A stretch of DNA of 64,000 nt from Antedon bifida (Eukaryota > Echinodermata > Crinoidea > Comatulida > Antedonidae), in the NCBI GenBank assembly GCA_963402885.1, contig OY727093.1, forward strand, positions 17,365,036-17,429,035, written 5' to 3'. The notes under the pieces are model-generated. The model made no database searches. It was not told where the DNA came from and saw nothing but the letters and a program-made list of their open reading frames with translations. Position 1 is the first letter of the stretch. The number at the start of each line of letters is the position of its first letter. Both the position numbers and the translations under genes were made by a program. This document shows, piece by piece, positions 1 to 12,640 of this stretch.

Positions 1-1574
1 AAATACAGTAGTCTAGAGTAGCTAGAAGTTTAGTACACTACCTGGCTCAGGCCATCTATATGATATCCTCCTTCATCGTTACAGCGTGGTATCGTGTAGT
101 ATGTACACTAACCCAGCTTACTAGCTAACTACACTCCCCACCCACCCTAGCTCTATCCAGCTATGTATGCACTGCGCTGCCACTAAGCCTATTTCGGCTC
201 TCATGTCTTGCAGCATCTGAAAATTATCCTCAGTGAAAATATTTTTTTTTAATTTAATTTTTTTGTTGAATATGCCGTGTAGTGATTTTAATTGTCAAAA
301 ACATGATCGTCAGTCGATGGCTCGGGAGTTTCGATAAATCTTGCATGGTGTGTGTGGAAAACACTCTCAGCAAGTTTGCTTCATTAATATGAATGAGACG
401 ACCCACTTTAACTTGACGTCATTTTACTTTAGCTGCATGCGAAGAAGTAGTCATGCATGGCCGGCCCCGGTCGTCGGCCGGATGCGTGTGCGTATTTCCC
501 ATTTTGATTTGTAAACATCAGTTTTCTAGCAATAGTTAATAGGCACAGTGCCTATAATTGATATTTATAATTAAATTCGCTAGTAGGGTTTTACATTATT
601 GTCATAAGGTAGGAGGATGTTTTATTTTTATTTACAAAGTGAATTATTACCATTTGGTTAATAATAATATTCATGTTCAAGTATAATAATAATAACAACT
701 TGTGGTCTGTGATGAAGAGATGAAAGACAAATTGTCAATTCATAATTTACGATCTAAGCTTATTGGTTAAATTTACCATGTTTCAAGTCCAGTGCGAAAA
801 GGCTTTAGTTTAAGACAAGTAAAAAAAAAAAAAAAAATAATAAGATTTGTTTGTTTGGCTAAATCAGAGCTTACTTACTGTAAAGCTTTTACTTTGCTAC
901 ATTCAACAATTGTTCATTTCATGGAACAGAAGATGGCGCCATTAAATTCTGTATACAATTTTCCATTTTTTAACAAAATGACGCCGTCTTCCATTCGGTT
1001 AAACGGAACAAGTGTGAATGTAGCTTGTTGCATGCTGGTACAAAATACACACTAAACAATACAACTTACATTATAAAGACAAGCAACCATTATCAAGGAA
1101 CCAATATTTTAACTCAAATAGTGTTGGTAAAAACACTATTGTATAATAAAGCAAGTCGATTCCAAATTCCAAACAGTATACCATCAACCATTTGTTATTC
1201 CGTTCAGTATAGTGCATTCATTGATATTCAGTTTATACAAATTGTTATACAATGAACAAATTATGCAATTCCAAAGAACTAAAATGATCATAAAAAAACA
1301 GTCATCTTTACAAATAATTATACTATTTCCATGACAACAATGAAAACAATGTATTGCAGATGATTTGCTAGGATAAGACAATAATGAAAATCTTAATATA
1401 TAAATCAAGGATATGACATATCACATACAGTACATGGAAGATTACATTATCCAGGTAAAACTAGTTTATCTAGGTACCATAAATAGTTTTCCTCAGATAC
1501 TTGAAACATAAATTTGGTTTATATCTACATATTATAAATATTAATAACATATTGGATAGTGCAATTTTAGCCAG
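1..1574. other. unassigned intergenic sequence
   Basis: No convincing gene is visible. The short open frames (for example around 792-1255) begin at non-ATG codons or are low-complexity and have no recognisable domain. There is a poly-A run near 822-838 and a small GC-rich patch with GGCCGG words near 460-480. Nothing else can be supported. Confidence 0.5.
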
Positions 1575-1990
1575 GGTAGGTTTATCCATTGTAGGTTATC
1601 ATAGTAGTTAGGTTTTATCCAGGTACCATTAACATGTTTATCCAGGTACTACAATAGGTTTATCCAGGTACCATTAACATGTTTATCCAGATACCATTAA
1701 CATGTTTATCCAGATACCATTAACATGTTTATCCAGGTACTACAATAGGTTTATCCAGGTACTGTAATAGGTCTATCCAGGTTAACCAAGGTACAATAGG
1801 TTTTAAAATAGGTTAACCTAGGTACTATATTAAATAGGTATACCAACTGCATGTACTATAAACTTAGGTTTATCCAGGTACTATAAATAAGTTTTACCAG
1901 GTACTATAAATAGGTTTGCCCAGGTACTACTAACTGTACAACAGGTTTGCCTCGTTAACTGTAAATTCGTTTTACCTACTGAACTTGGGG
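1575..1990. repeat. AT-rich minisatellite, period about 20-24 bp
   Basis: The core GTTTATCCAGGTACCATTAA and variants recur more than ten times in the same orientation. The central copies (about 1614-1790) are the most regular and alternate between a TACCATTAACAT and a TACTACAATAG linker. Copies decay towards both edges (TTTACCAGGTACTATAAA, TTTGCCCAGGTACTA). The pattern is a higher-order tandem array with no coding content. Confidence 0.85.
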
Positions 1991-2586
1991 TATGTTCCGA
2001 TCTATAGAGTTTTGTATTGTAATTAGCGTTGTAACAGTAAAGTGTTCAGACTTGCTTAACTAATGCTTTCGTTAGAAACTGAAGTCTGGTACTGCAAGAG
2101 TAAATTTGATTGGTTGGAGGTCAAAATCGCTAATGAACGACTTTCGTATCGTAAGTGTCATTCACTAATCTTGTACCTTAGCTTCCACTAATCTTTACCC
2201 GATTCTGACATGGAGTTGTACGATACAAAAGCATTTACTCTGTAGGTATGAACAGGCTCTTAAGCTAGTCAATAATACCTAGAATGTACTACAGATTTCA
2301 GTATCTTGACAATATCCCACTTATCCCATTTTCTTTATTTATTCTTATTAAATGAAAAATTTACATAATGTATCAAATAATATAAAACTAATTCTACAAA
2401 ACAAGTGTATTTTTGTTAGTCTATTGGTACTTTATTTAAGAAACTATCTATTGTATAGTATTTTACAATGACCCAACAATAAGTACATACCCATTATAAT
2501 ACCTCAAATCAATTAAATGCATGACCAGAGTAGTGTGACCTGCCAATGATAAACTTTACTATTCTCGGCCAGGCTATCACACCTTA
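1991..2586. other. unassigned intergenic sequence
   Basis: AT-rich sequence between the minisatellite and the MITE at 2587. No coding frame, structured RNA or repeat ends were recognised. Confidence 0.4.
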
Positions 2587-3336
2587 GACCCCATTTACAC
2601 TTTCGTTTGGGTCCAGGGCCGGTCCTGGGCCGGTTGCAAATATTTACTTTTTAGGCCGGCCCAGAGCGTTTACACTACCGACGCAGATTACTGGTCGTAA
2701 ATAATTTTATCGGAAGTACCATTGCATGCTGGGATACGAAGTACAGTTTGTTTACATTTTTCTCGCTCGATCGTCAATTCAACTTTCCGCGCGAACCAAC
2801 CATTTTATATTTATACTGTTGTTGTTTTTTGTCCCGTCCCGTTAAAAAACAAAATGAACCCCACTGTTTTATATATATATGGCTGTATTTTATGTATATG
2901 CGAAACAAGCGGAGGAATACTTTATTGAAAGAAGTCACAGATGAGGATAATGAAGAGGAGGTTCATTTTACAAAATATCAACCCAAGTACCTCCTCGTAT
3001 GTCCAATTGGAACCACGATTTTCAGACATCTTATAAAAATTGGTACAAATAAATTTAACTACGGAATATAAATGATGAAGAAAACAAATTGTCGCGCGAA
3101 AAAGAAGGTATGTACCGAGAATGTCGGATCGTCATAACAACCACCTCATAAAAAGGTCAAACGTTGTTCACGGTTCACTGCGTAAGCCGGCCCAAAACGT
3201 AAAAGCCGCTCCTGAACCTACCTGGAGAGGTGGCCCAGATCTGCGTCCGGCCCAGGGCCGGCCTAACTTTTTGGAGTATTTACACTTATCAATTGCCGAC
3301 CCAGGGCCGGCCTAAATCGTAAGTGTAAATGGGGTC
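2587..3336. mobile_element. MITE with GACCCCATTTACACTT ends
   Basis: The left end GACCCCATTTACACTT is matched in inverted orientation by the right end AAGTGTAAATGGGGTC, and both are flanked by TA. Just inside each end lie several GGCCGG-containing words (GGGCCGG, AGGCCGGCCC) arranged in opposite orientation, so the two ends are imperfect mirror images over about 100 bp. No transposase is visible; the short frames inside are non-coding. TA flanks fit several TA-targeting superfamilies, so the class is not resolved. Confidence 0.8.
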
Positions 3337-5327
3337 TAAGTAGGAAACTTATGCCCAGCTTAAGTTTCTCTTGTTTTTGTTTTCTTAGTAAGTCTATAGT
3401 TTACTAATTGAATGATTATGTTGTTATGAGAAGTTCAAATTACAAATCAAAGACTTCAACTAGATTTTAATATAAAAATGTAATACACAGTATGAACATT
3501 TTTCTCACAATTAATCAGTAAGTTAGAATAGTCTAAAATATTTTAATTTATTTTACAAACAATTTTACAAAAATTGCAAAATAAATCAGTCAAGTTTAAT
3601 CATGATTAAAATCAATCAATGATGATCAGCTTATGCTGGATGGATCACCCTCATTAAATATTTCTCAAATAAAATTAATCAATCATGCCTTTGTTACATG
3701 GAACTTTGGAAACAGTTTTTTTTTAACATAAAGAAAGGTCACCTTTTTGAAGCAGCAAGAAAATAAGTTTATTAAAAAGATGTGGCTGTGGCAGCCAAAA
3801 CATGGGCTTGCAAAACAAGGAAGACCAGCACTCACATACACTGATGTACTAGAGATGACTGGATACTGGTACATTCCACCAGTCCAGGCTAACAATGTTT
3901 TGCATGTCCTTTTTTAGGCCTGTTGTTTCGGTAGAAATAATAGCCTAGCTAGGCCCTACAGTAGAACCAACGCCGAACGGCGAAACGAACTTTTCTCGCC
4001 GACGTGCCCTTATTAATATAACATCATTATTCTGTTGTATGTGGTACGGTAGAGGCCTAGTTTACTAGATGGTTATTTTACAAATAATATAGCTTTACGA
4101 GCTCAATTTTTAATCCTACATGTGAGAGTTTTAGGCAGCGATAGAATGTAAACAAACCAACTCTCATCGGCCTTCCATAACTTGAACTGCGCTGTGGGTA
4201 TGGATGACGTGATTTTTAAAAAGCGATTACCAGATAACCGATTAACGTCGGAGAACATTTTCAGTTGCAACGCGATCATTTCTGTGGTTTGTGGTACTTA
4301 GAAAAAATCAGTTATTTATATTTTTTCAGCAGAAACAGGCCCTTAGTAATATAAGTTCGGGTATGTCCCAGGCTAAGTACATAAGTAGTATAAATATGGT
4401 TTCAATAATATTTAACTTGGCAATAGAATTAGAAATGACACTCAATACTATCAATATCGATTGTCGAAAGCTAGGTCTATTAACAAAATTGAGCACTCTT
4501 AATTTGGCTGCGGAGTAAATAAGTTACAGATGGCGCACATGACAGGTTTTACTATCACGCAACATTTGCGAATATCCATGTCTCACATAATTCTCACAAT
4601 GTTTACATAAAGCTGAGTATGTATGTTACAATGTAATTAATTAAAATGGGAGATCAAACACCCTCATCTCATTCTAAATTCACAAAGTCCATGAGATCGC
4701 CAAAAAGATACAATTTAGAGCATAAATAGAAACAATGATTAAATCGATGAACCTACATAATATTATTTAATTAAATCATGTTGGTGCTTGAAATAATACC
4801 AGACATTGCTATTAGCATAACATAATTTGTCGCTGTAATGTCAGCTAAAGCTAATTAGTTTAACACTATTCGCTACAGCAACTAAGTTTACTTATTTGTA
4901 ATGGATATTGTAAACAAAATAAACTCTACAAATTAGAATCAACAAGGTGGGTATTGAATGCATTACAGACCTAGTTCTTCTAGATTGCGGACGAAGTCAC
5001 GCACGCTTAGTACAATTCTAGATCAAGACATCTTCATTGTCTGTCAAATATCAGTCATGCAGATAATGCGATCACCCACTTGGAATGGAAATAGATGATA
5101 TGATAACAAATTTGCATAATAGAAGATAATTTATGCATTCAAGTGGAAAAGGTGTTTTTTTTATAGAAATTGTGAATCAGAAAGAAAAGGTTTATCCGGG
5201 TAAAATGGGCACAAGATAATACATTCATGTACAAAAAATGTTGAGTTAATGCAATGTGTACAGTACACAACTTAATAACTTTTGTTACTTAAGTTGTCCT
5301 TTGGGTAAACTTGTATATTTAATCCTA
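3337..5327. other. unassigned intergenic sequence
   Basis: About 2 kb of AT-rich DNA with no supported gene. Short frames at 3683-3895 (minus) and 4291-4518 (plus) lack recognisable domains and are probably chance. There is a GC-richer stretch near 3960-4020 (GCCGAACGGCGAAACG) without an assignable function. Confidence 0.4.
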
Positions 5328-5830
5328 GGGCCTGTTTCTGCTGCAACTGCTCAAAATACGGTATAAAAATACGGTATTTTTTATACCGTATTTTACCCCG
5401 TTTCTGCTAACAATACTTCTTGGGTGATCGTGTTAAAATTCATCCTTTTTACCCAAATTGCCATACATTTATTTGGTCGATAATTAAAAGCTTCACACAG
5501 ATTTATATGGCAAATACCGTAAAGTCTTCGCTCCACATTTTCGCCGAATATATCTATACATGTGTGTAAAATAGCTGACAGCGACAGAAAATAAAAACAC
5601 GATGTTGATCTTGGTATTTTTTATTGGCAGCAGAAATGGTTACAGAAAATATGGTATAAATTTGAAAATACCGTATTTTATCCACAAATTTGGTGGGGAA
5701 AATACGGTATACAAAATACGGTATTTTTTTTATGAGCGCCGTTTCCGCTGCCAAAAAAATACTGTATATATACGGTATTAAACAAATACTGTATTAAATA
5801 CGGTATTTATTTGGCAGCAGAAACAGGGCC
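5328..5830. mobile_element. PIF/Harbinger-like MITE with AATACGGTATTTT arrays (copy A)
   Basis: A 503-bp element. The left end GGGCCTGTTTCTGCTGC and the inverted right end GCAGCAGAAACAGGGCC form terminal repeats, flanked on both sides by the trinucleotide CTA (325-327 and 831-833 of the same kilobase). The interior contains about a dozen copies of a TACGGTATTTT word in both orientations, so the DNA could fold extensively. It is non-coding. A second, interrupted copy lies at 21873-25604. A 3-bp TSD is typical of PIF/Harbinger; that class call is an inference. Confidence 0.85.
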
Positions 5831-6471
5831 CTATTTAGATTTTAAATATCTAAAAGCTATTACGATAACATGTGCCGTTGATAAAATCTTTTTTATTTTT
5901 AAAATGCAGTTAGGATTTGCCATGGATAACAATTTTGAACAATAACAATACTGTGGTTAATTTGAGAATAACAAAATGACTTTTGGTGTTAAATACTAGT
6001 TAATACAGTACACACAACATCTGTTGTTTTCTAAACTCTCATTGTCTTAAGGAGAAAACTAGTTTGCCTATTTTTACAAAAAATTCACTTTCAAAGTAGT
6101 TAGTGTAGTGTAGTGTAATGCTGCAAAATATAAAACCAAGATGACTAGAAGAATAGCATTTGATGAATATTTTTCAAATATCCTTTCTAGACCAATAGAT
6201 ACAATTATTTTGTACAAAACTGTACTTATGCAGGAACTGGCATAAAGAATAGGAGGATCCAAATTCTGATGTCCGAGTTGGAAGAATTTTTTTTAGTTAA
6301 AACAGAAACTGCCAAGCTCTGTCTATTGGTATCTCTTCATCTTTTCTTCGAACATCTCCCATCCATACTCCCTTTGTGTGCTTGAGTAAAACCTGTTCTC
6401 CTTGGTGGTCATTCATGAATATTATCAGAGATTTGTGATTGAATTTTAATTTGATTGGGGTTTTTAGTATT
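5831..6471. other. unassigned intergenic sequence
   Basis: AT-rich; no gene or repeat boundary recognised. The short minus-strand frame at 6074-6262 has no domain support. Confidence 0.4.
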
Positions 6472-7090
6472 TTTAAAGCCCCCTTCCCTACGTTTTTTAG
6501 ATCTAATTTAAGATCACAAACTATATTTAATGTAAAAATAATACTATATGGTCTTTTTCATCTTTAAACGGTTAAAATGTGAAAAATAAGTCGATTCTAA
6601 TAATTATAGCGGCCCGCTATAAATCCCAAAATGCATTGCGCGCGGATTGATATTTTGTTTTTCACCTGTAATTCGCCCACTTTTCGATCGATCGTGAGGC
6701 CAAAACAAATGGAAGACTCCTAACTTTTCAGCGAAAATACCGGGTTTTCTCCAATTTGTATCAACGGAGTCTGGCAAAAATAGAAAGACAATTAATGCAG
6801 CAACTATACAACGTCAGGCTAGGTATATAGCTAGCGTACGATGTGCGTACGTTACCGATGTTTACCAGCTAGGCCTACAAAACTAAGCCTAGCTAGGCTA
6901 GGCCTAAGACCGTCCACGAGAGGTCGATCGCCGCGAGCTACTTAGGTAGTGCATTGTTTCTCACTTTTTATCATAATTTACCATAAAACGTACATTTAAG
7001 ACAAGGAATGACATGGTTTAATGTTTTTAAAGTGATATATATGTATTATTTTCCAAAAAACGTCCAAAATTGCAGGGAAGGGGTCTTTAA
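6472..7090. mobile_element. MITE with TTTAAAGNCCCCTTCCCT ends
   Basis: The left end TTTAAAGCCCCCTTCCCT is mirrored by the right end AGGGAAGGGGTCTTTAA. The rightmost ~130 bp (from about 6950) recur as a one-ended copy inside an ALDH2 intron at about 37738-37877. The interior contains many TAGGCCTA-type words and an ATTATAGCGGCCCGCTATAA palindrome near 6602-6621. It is non-coding and the TSD is ambiguous. Confidence 0.65.
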
Positions 7091-8547
7091 GATCTGTTCT
7101 TTTTTGTGACAACCTATTTCTCAATTCTTTAATTAAAAAAAAAACTACTTTCAAGTTTTCAACAAATTTATTAATGTCAGATATTTTTTACTAGTGTACT
7201 TCTACTAGTACTACTGTATTTATAATTTGCAATAAGTTATTCATGACCTTGTAAAAATCAAGCACATGATTCCCTTAAAATTATAGAAATTCACCACCCA
7301 CAGAGGTGCTCACAAAGGTCACAGGTTTAAATCAGAAGGTACAGTAGCTATTACCCAATAAATACATTTGCATGTTGTTTTATTGGTTATCCAGAAGTTG
7401 GCCTAGCTAGAACCCAGTGGGCATATAAATGTCAGTCAAAACTTGAACAAATACTTAACTGTACTTACTTAACAACATGGAAAATTGTTATGTTGACAAA
7501 CAAATTATCTTGGGAGAGATGAGGGCAACAGGAGGAGCACAGACTGAAATAGCAAATTAGCCTATGAACAACACACTGACCTGTCTGCTACCTGTATTAC
7601 CTTTGAATCAAATGTTTATATTTCACACTTTATTATTTATGGCTATTCCAATTTAATTCAAGGTAATCGCAATCTGTACTTTGATAATTAAACAATCCCA
7701 AATACATTATGTGAAAAAATGGAATCTAATGGTAAGTTACTGTAGTAGCCCAAAGTAAAAGTAAACATGATGTTTTTGGGGGTTTTTTCGCAGGCACTAG
7801 AAACAAACTATGAAGAACTTTACCTTGAATGAAAGTTTATTGAGTAATTTTCAGATCTCACAACTACTGACCAAAAATTGACTTGCACAACCAAAGATTT
7901 TGTAATAATAATATGCATTACAAGCTGAAAAACAATGTCCAACGTTCTCAGTAGTGTGGGTATGGAGGCATGTGTAAATCTGCTAAAAAAAACAAACTAG
8001 GAGAACTACAATCACACTTGAATAGTTGCTGAACATCTCTATTGTAATTGGTTGTGAACAATTGGACCGACTCAACAAAACAATATAATCTTTGCAATTT
8101 CACAATTCTTTCTAATAAATATAATATCTCGCATTTTAAATGCTTGAATAGATTCAGATAATTACCAATCATTATAATTTGAAAGTGTTCCTACAAATGT
8201 AGAATAGATTTAAGCAATAACAATGATAAAACAATTGATAGATAAAACAGGCCATTGATCATAATTTGGTTGCAAACATTTGTTTAATTTGAAGAAATTA
8301 TTACCGTATTTATGATAAGTTCTACAATTTCATATTTGTCGATAAATTTTCTAGTAAAGTACTACAGTGTATGTCATAAAAAAGGTTCTTGCCAGGCAGG
8401 CAGCTGACCAGCAAAAAAAAGTTCATCTTTCCTTATTTTTTTCATTATGTCTTGATATGGTACCGTATCTCTATACTTCTGGCTACTGAAGGTATGGCAA
8501 TTACAGTACAGATAATAAATACTGCAACATTTTGATGCGTAGACTAC
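7091..8547. other. unassigned intergenic sequence
   Basis: AT-rich DNA up to the left end of the hAT element. No supported coding or RNA feature. Confidence 0.4.
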
Positions 8548-8553
8548 CAGGGC

Positions 8554-8640
8554 ATCATTTATAAGGAGCGCCTGCGCGATCGCGCTCCTCCGCGCTCCTC
8601 AACAGGCTTCGAGGAGAGCAATTTATCGCGCTCCTTAATT
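8554..8640. repeat. left subterminal hairpin repeats of the hAT element
   Basis: Closely spaced GGAGCGC/GCGCTCC and GAGGAGAGC words in both orientations lie immediately inside the left terminus. They mirror the array at 19405-19515, so they are probably transposase-binding sites, as known for other hAT elements. Confidence 0.65.
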
Positions 8641-9678
8641 TTCAAAATAGAGCCTAGCTTTTGACAGTGTTGATTTTTCTGTCAAGAGGCCTAAAAACAC
8701 GTGGATTTTTAAAAGTAAAAAATGTGAAAAACGCTTACAATGACAGGCCTAGACATCTAGGTCTAGGCATGCCAAGATACCTGTTGTTGTTACTTTTATA
8801 ATGCATGACATATAAATATAATTAGAGGTTAGCTGCCAACACTTGTTTTTGTTTTCGACTGGCCGCAGGCGCCACCCCTGCCTGATGATGATCGCGACTA
8901 TTCCTACTCTCGACTCGCGAACGAACAGCAGCGATCGATCATCATAAATTATAAAAGCTCGAGAAGGGCGGCGGAGTGATACTCGTCAACGACGAAGCAA
9001 AGTAAACAACAACAGAGTCTAGCTAGCTAGCTATCTAGTCTACTAATAAAACACGAGGCCGACCGGATGTACAACTTTTGTATACACGTGACGTGTGTAA
9101 TCTCCCGATATGATGGAAGAGCGATGCGAAAATCAACTAGAAATTACGCTAAAGACACGTTTGTAAATATTAATAAACATTGCCTCAGTTGTTTTATTAT
9201 TCATAAATTTGTAATATAAATCTCATACAATATTATTTATTAATAAAAGATTTATAGATTATAATATAATAGATTATAGCGGCAGCGTGCGCTAATAATT
9301 TTTTTTGGTAGCAAAACCAATAGAATTTAACTTTTGTGGTCAAATTCAAACATTGTAATTTTTTTACATATTTACATAAACAATGATTATAGCCCACTTT
9401 AACATTTTTGTTATTATTTATTTGTTTTAATTGACACTTTTGTAAGTGACACCAACAATGCATTCATGAATTAAACGATACAGAAAAAACACATGCCGAC
9501 ACATTCTATCTTTTTAATTGATTTACTGTGTTACAACCAGCCTGGTTGTCTGACACATCTTAAGAAGAAACCTTCAAAATGGAAACCTGGTAATCTCAAA
9601 ATGATGAGTTTATGAGGAGGATTATCTCCCAGATCATTCAGTCTCAACCCATCGTTTTGAAGGGATCCGTTTTTAAGC

Positions 9679-9936
9679 ATGGCTTCTGTAAAGGGTAAAC
9701 CAATACAGTTATCCACTTTTAAAGGATGGCATTTTTCGTCATTTGGCTACGAAAGCAAAAATATAAATGGAAAAGAAATGGTTGTAAAGATGTGGTGCAA
9801 AACCTGCCGCAAATACAAAGAAAAGATAAAGAGAGACGGGCGAATACGCGGCCAAGTTCTAAAAGATATACTGAATTATGCCGATGGTTCTTCGTTCATC
9901 ACAAAGCATACAGCTCAAAGACATATTTCATCAAAG
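9679..9936 (+). pseudogene. hAT transposase exon 1 (zinc-finger N terminus)
   Basis: The exon opens at ATG 9679, with an in-frame TGA just upstream (9658-9660), and ends at a consensus donor (AAG|gtaagg). It encodes 86 residues starting MASVKGKPIQLSTFKGW. A W..F..GY pattern is followed by CKTC and later HTAQRH, giving a C-x2-C...H-x4-H arrangement like the BED/TTF-type zinc finger found at the N terminus of hAT transposases. The exon ends in phase 0 and joins in frame to 11831. It most resembles the domesticated/transposon family related to KIAA1586, C17orf113 and ZNF862; that subfamily call is from memory of the family and is tentative. Confidence 0.75.
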
Positions 9937-11830
9937 GTAAGGTTTAACTTTTATCACATTATTATTATTATTATTAGGCCTAATGTTTATTATCAGTAAG
10001 TTACTAACATCTAAGATTCGCCGAAAACTGAAGAACGGTAGATAGAATAAGCCTGCTTAATAAAGTGGATGATGTACAACATTATATTGGAAATTTGTAT
10101 AAATTGGCCGAAATGTTTATTTCCCACGTTGCCTACTACTACATGTGTTATCTGTTTTAGTTATGTAAGCCCTATAGTATATGATATCTATATGGTAAGC
10201 CCATGTAATTTATTATTACGACGTTTGACGTGTCTACAAGAAAAATTGGCCAGTTATATGATGTTTTATGTTCATGAATACAGTAAACAGCAATAATAAA
10301 TAAACATATATAATAATACTATTTAAACAATTTGTAATCAATCTCAATTGCGAAATCATTTAAATTAAAACAAACCGATTAGCGCCTATGCAAAATCTGC
10401 CGGGGGGAGGGAGACAATTTAATTAAATAGCATTTTATTAAGATCGTACGTACGTTGACTCCAAAACCATTCATGCGTATAAGAAACAATCAACTGTTGG
10501 CACAAGATCACGTTAGCGGAGGGCGTAAGAATATATAACGTAACTAACCTAAACTTTATCCACACCAAAACCATGTGGGCTGCTCTGTAAAATCGGGAAG
10601 GAGTGCTCGAATTGCAACTATCTAGTACTGTACAATCATAAATAAACAGCATACTTGACTTATGGATAGCTCTATGCTTGACTTGATAATTTATATACTC
10701 TATCAATATTTTTTATTTAGCTTTTTTATTTATATTATAAATTGTTTGATATTAATTTTAATTAAAACAAAATCTGGCCATTTTTTATTATATTGACATT
10801 TTAAAATAAATAATGACTTCATTTCTCAGCGCGTGTACAGAGGGGATTCGGGGAGGGGGAGTGAGGTGGTGTGATAACAATTATTAGGTCTATATTATAC
10901 TATTTATCAAACTCCTTTTTAGTAACTAATATTCATATAGTAATAATTAAACGTGTATTTTAAGAACTCATTTTTATTGCGGTTTAAAGCGTCGATATAT
11001 CGGGTGTTATGTTACAGGGACTAAATCGTGTGCAGTAGTTACTATAGCAATAGGAGGTACGCACTAGTCTGGCGGTCTCCCTTTGTACAAGTTCATTTGA
11101 ATATTAACGTTATAACTCTATTATTTCTTATGAAATTATATTTTAATTAATATACTGTGTATATTTGTTTTAAAAAAAACAATAAAACTGAAAGACACAA
11201 AATACAATAACAATAGGTGATCATTTTATTCTAAATGATCACCTAAAAAGAAGCAAAACTGTTATTTTCGTTTTGAAAATGATAGAGAAATGAAATGTAT
11301 TATGTTATTGTTATAATGAATAATGGAAATCATGGTTACTCTCATAAAATACAACAAAAAAACATTATACTGTACCTGTAACACTATATTCAAAATTTGG
11401 CCCAGCTCACGGGCGTTGATATCTGGGTCAACCTACATCCAGGGACCAATATGTACGTAGTTTACCACAACTAGCCTATATTTACAAGTCTGTAACCTGT
11501 GTTGGGTTATTTACAAACTACAATGCCAAAAATACGTGCCTACTAATACAACAAAAAGTTGCCAAGATTCACAAACGCATAAAAAAAATTACGAATAATA
11601 CCGCTTGGCCCGTCCGTCCGTGCGTGGGTGCATTTTACAACATTCAAGGTTCGCGTATACTTTCTATGCTACAATCTATCTTTAATAATTTATTTAAAAT
11701 TATAACAATATTAATAACATTTAAGTATAAACAAACTAAAAGAAAAAATTATGTACATAGTTTTGAAAACACTATTAGGTCTATAAATAACTTATTTATT
11801 GACTATCGTACTGTACTTTTTTATTTCAAG
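9937..11830 (+). other. intron 1 of hAT transposase
   Basis: GT at 9937 and a polypyrimidine-AG acceptor (TTTTATTTCAAG) before 11831. The intron holds a Helentron-like 5' hairpin relic at 11215-11244 and otherwise AT-rich DNA. Confidence 0.6.
11215..11244 (-). mobile_element. relic 5' terminal hairpin of Helentron-like family 1
   Basis: A perfect 12-bp-arm palindrome AGGTGATCATTT / AAATGATCACCT with loop TATTCT, identical including the loop to the 5' terminus of the element at 14634-17809 (its positions 17778-17807). The adjacent A-rich DNA at about 11170-11214 also resembles that element. The matching 3' hairpin is not found, so this is a truncated copy. Confidence 0.75.
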
Positions 11831-12428
11831 GCTCATGGAATTGGACTGGATTACCAGAAACTTTTAGGTCCCGGTGAACTTGAACCTGACAGCGGTGCTG
11901 GTCCATCTACTGGTACAGTCATGCGTATCGATGATGCTCTACACAGGCAAGCAAATGACGCTTATAGAAAACTGATGACGACAGCATACTGCCTGGCCGT
12001 TGATGGCCTACCCCTTTCTGCATTCAAAACTTTAGTGAGGGTGCAGAAAGTCAATGGGGTAAGCCTCATTCAAGGAACGGAAAGCAGCAACAGAGCTAGG
12101 GAGTTAATTCACGAAATTGCTGAAACCATCCGAAAGAAAGTAAAAGCCATGTTGGAATCGTCTACAGCCTTTTCGGTACTAAGCGATGGATCTCAGGCCA
12201 GAAAAACGGGCAATGAGAAAGAGCTAGTGATGGTAAGGTTGGTGAAGGATGGGGAACCAGCTTACTTTGTAGTAGCTCTGGAGGACATTGATAGTTTTGG
12301 CGATGGCACTGCTGAAAATCTTTTCAAGTCTATAAATCATGCTATTCAGAGGCAAATAGAGCTACCTGAAAGCCACTACACAACCGCTTTGGTGTCTGCT
12401 ACTGCAGATGGAGCAGCAGTAAATACAG
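11831..12428 (+). pseudogene. hAT transposase exon 2 (start of catalytic core)
   Basis: Begins after a CAAG acceptor in phase 0 (AHGIGLDYQKLLG) and ends with a phase-1 donor (ACAG|gtcag). About 199 codons. The region with FSVLSDGSQ contains the probable first catalytic Asp of the RNase-H-like fold, and the end, SATADGAAVN, the probable second Asp. The length and order match the N-terminal half of a hAT catalytic domain. No stop codons interrupt the exon. Confidence 0.75.
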
Positions 12429-12640
12429 GTCAGTTAGAGTATATGTTGCGATAAATATAACTGAATCAAACTAAATTAGGAAGATGTTTTGCCCAACTCT
12501 GACTTGATATGTACTAACTCAGTACATTTGGAAACACTTTCTGCAGTTCTCTTGTGTTGTGTGGAACACACAACCTCCACCTTCGAACCTCCACCTTCGA
12601 ATTAATTAGTAAAAATGTTATTTATTATTTTTTGTTTCAG

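Noticed and set aside
792..1408. Short overlapping frames on both strands
   Set aside because: They begin at non-ATG codons, have low-complexity composition and no domain; likely chance.
3121..3315. Plus-strand frame within the MITE
   Set aside because: It lies in terminal repeat sequence (GGCCGG words) and is not protein-like.
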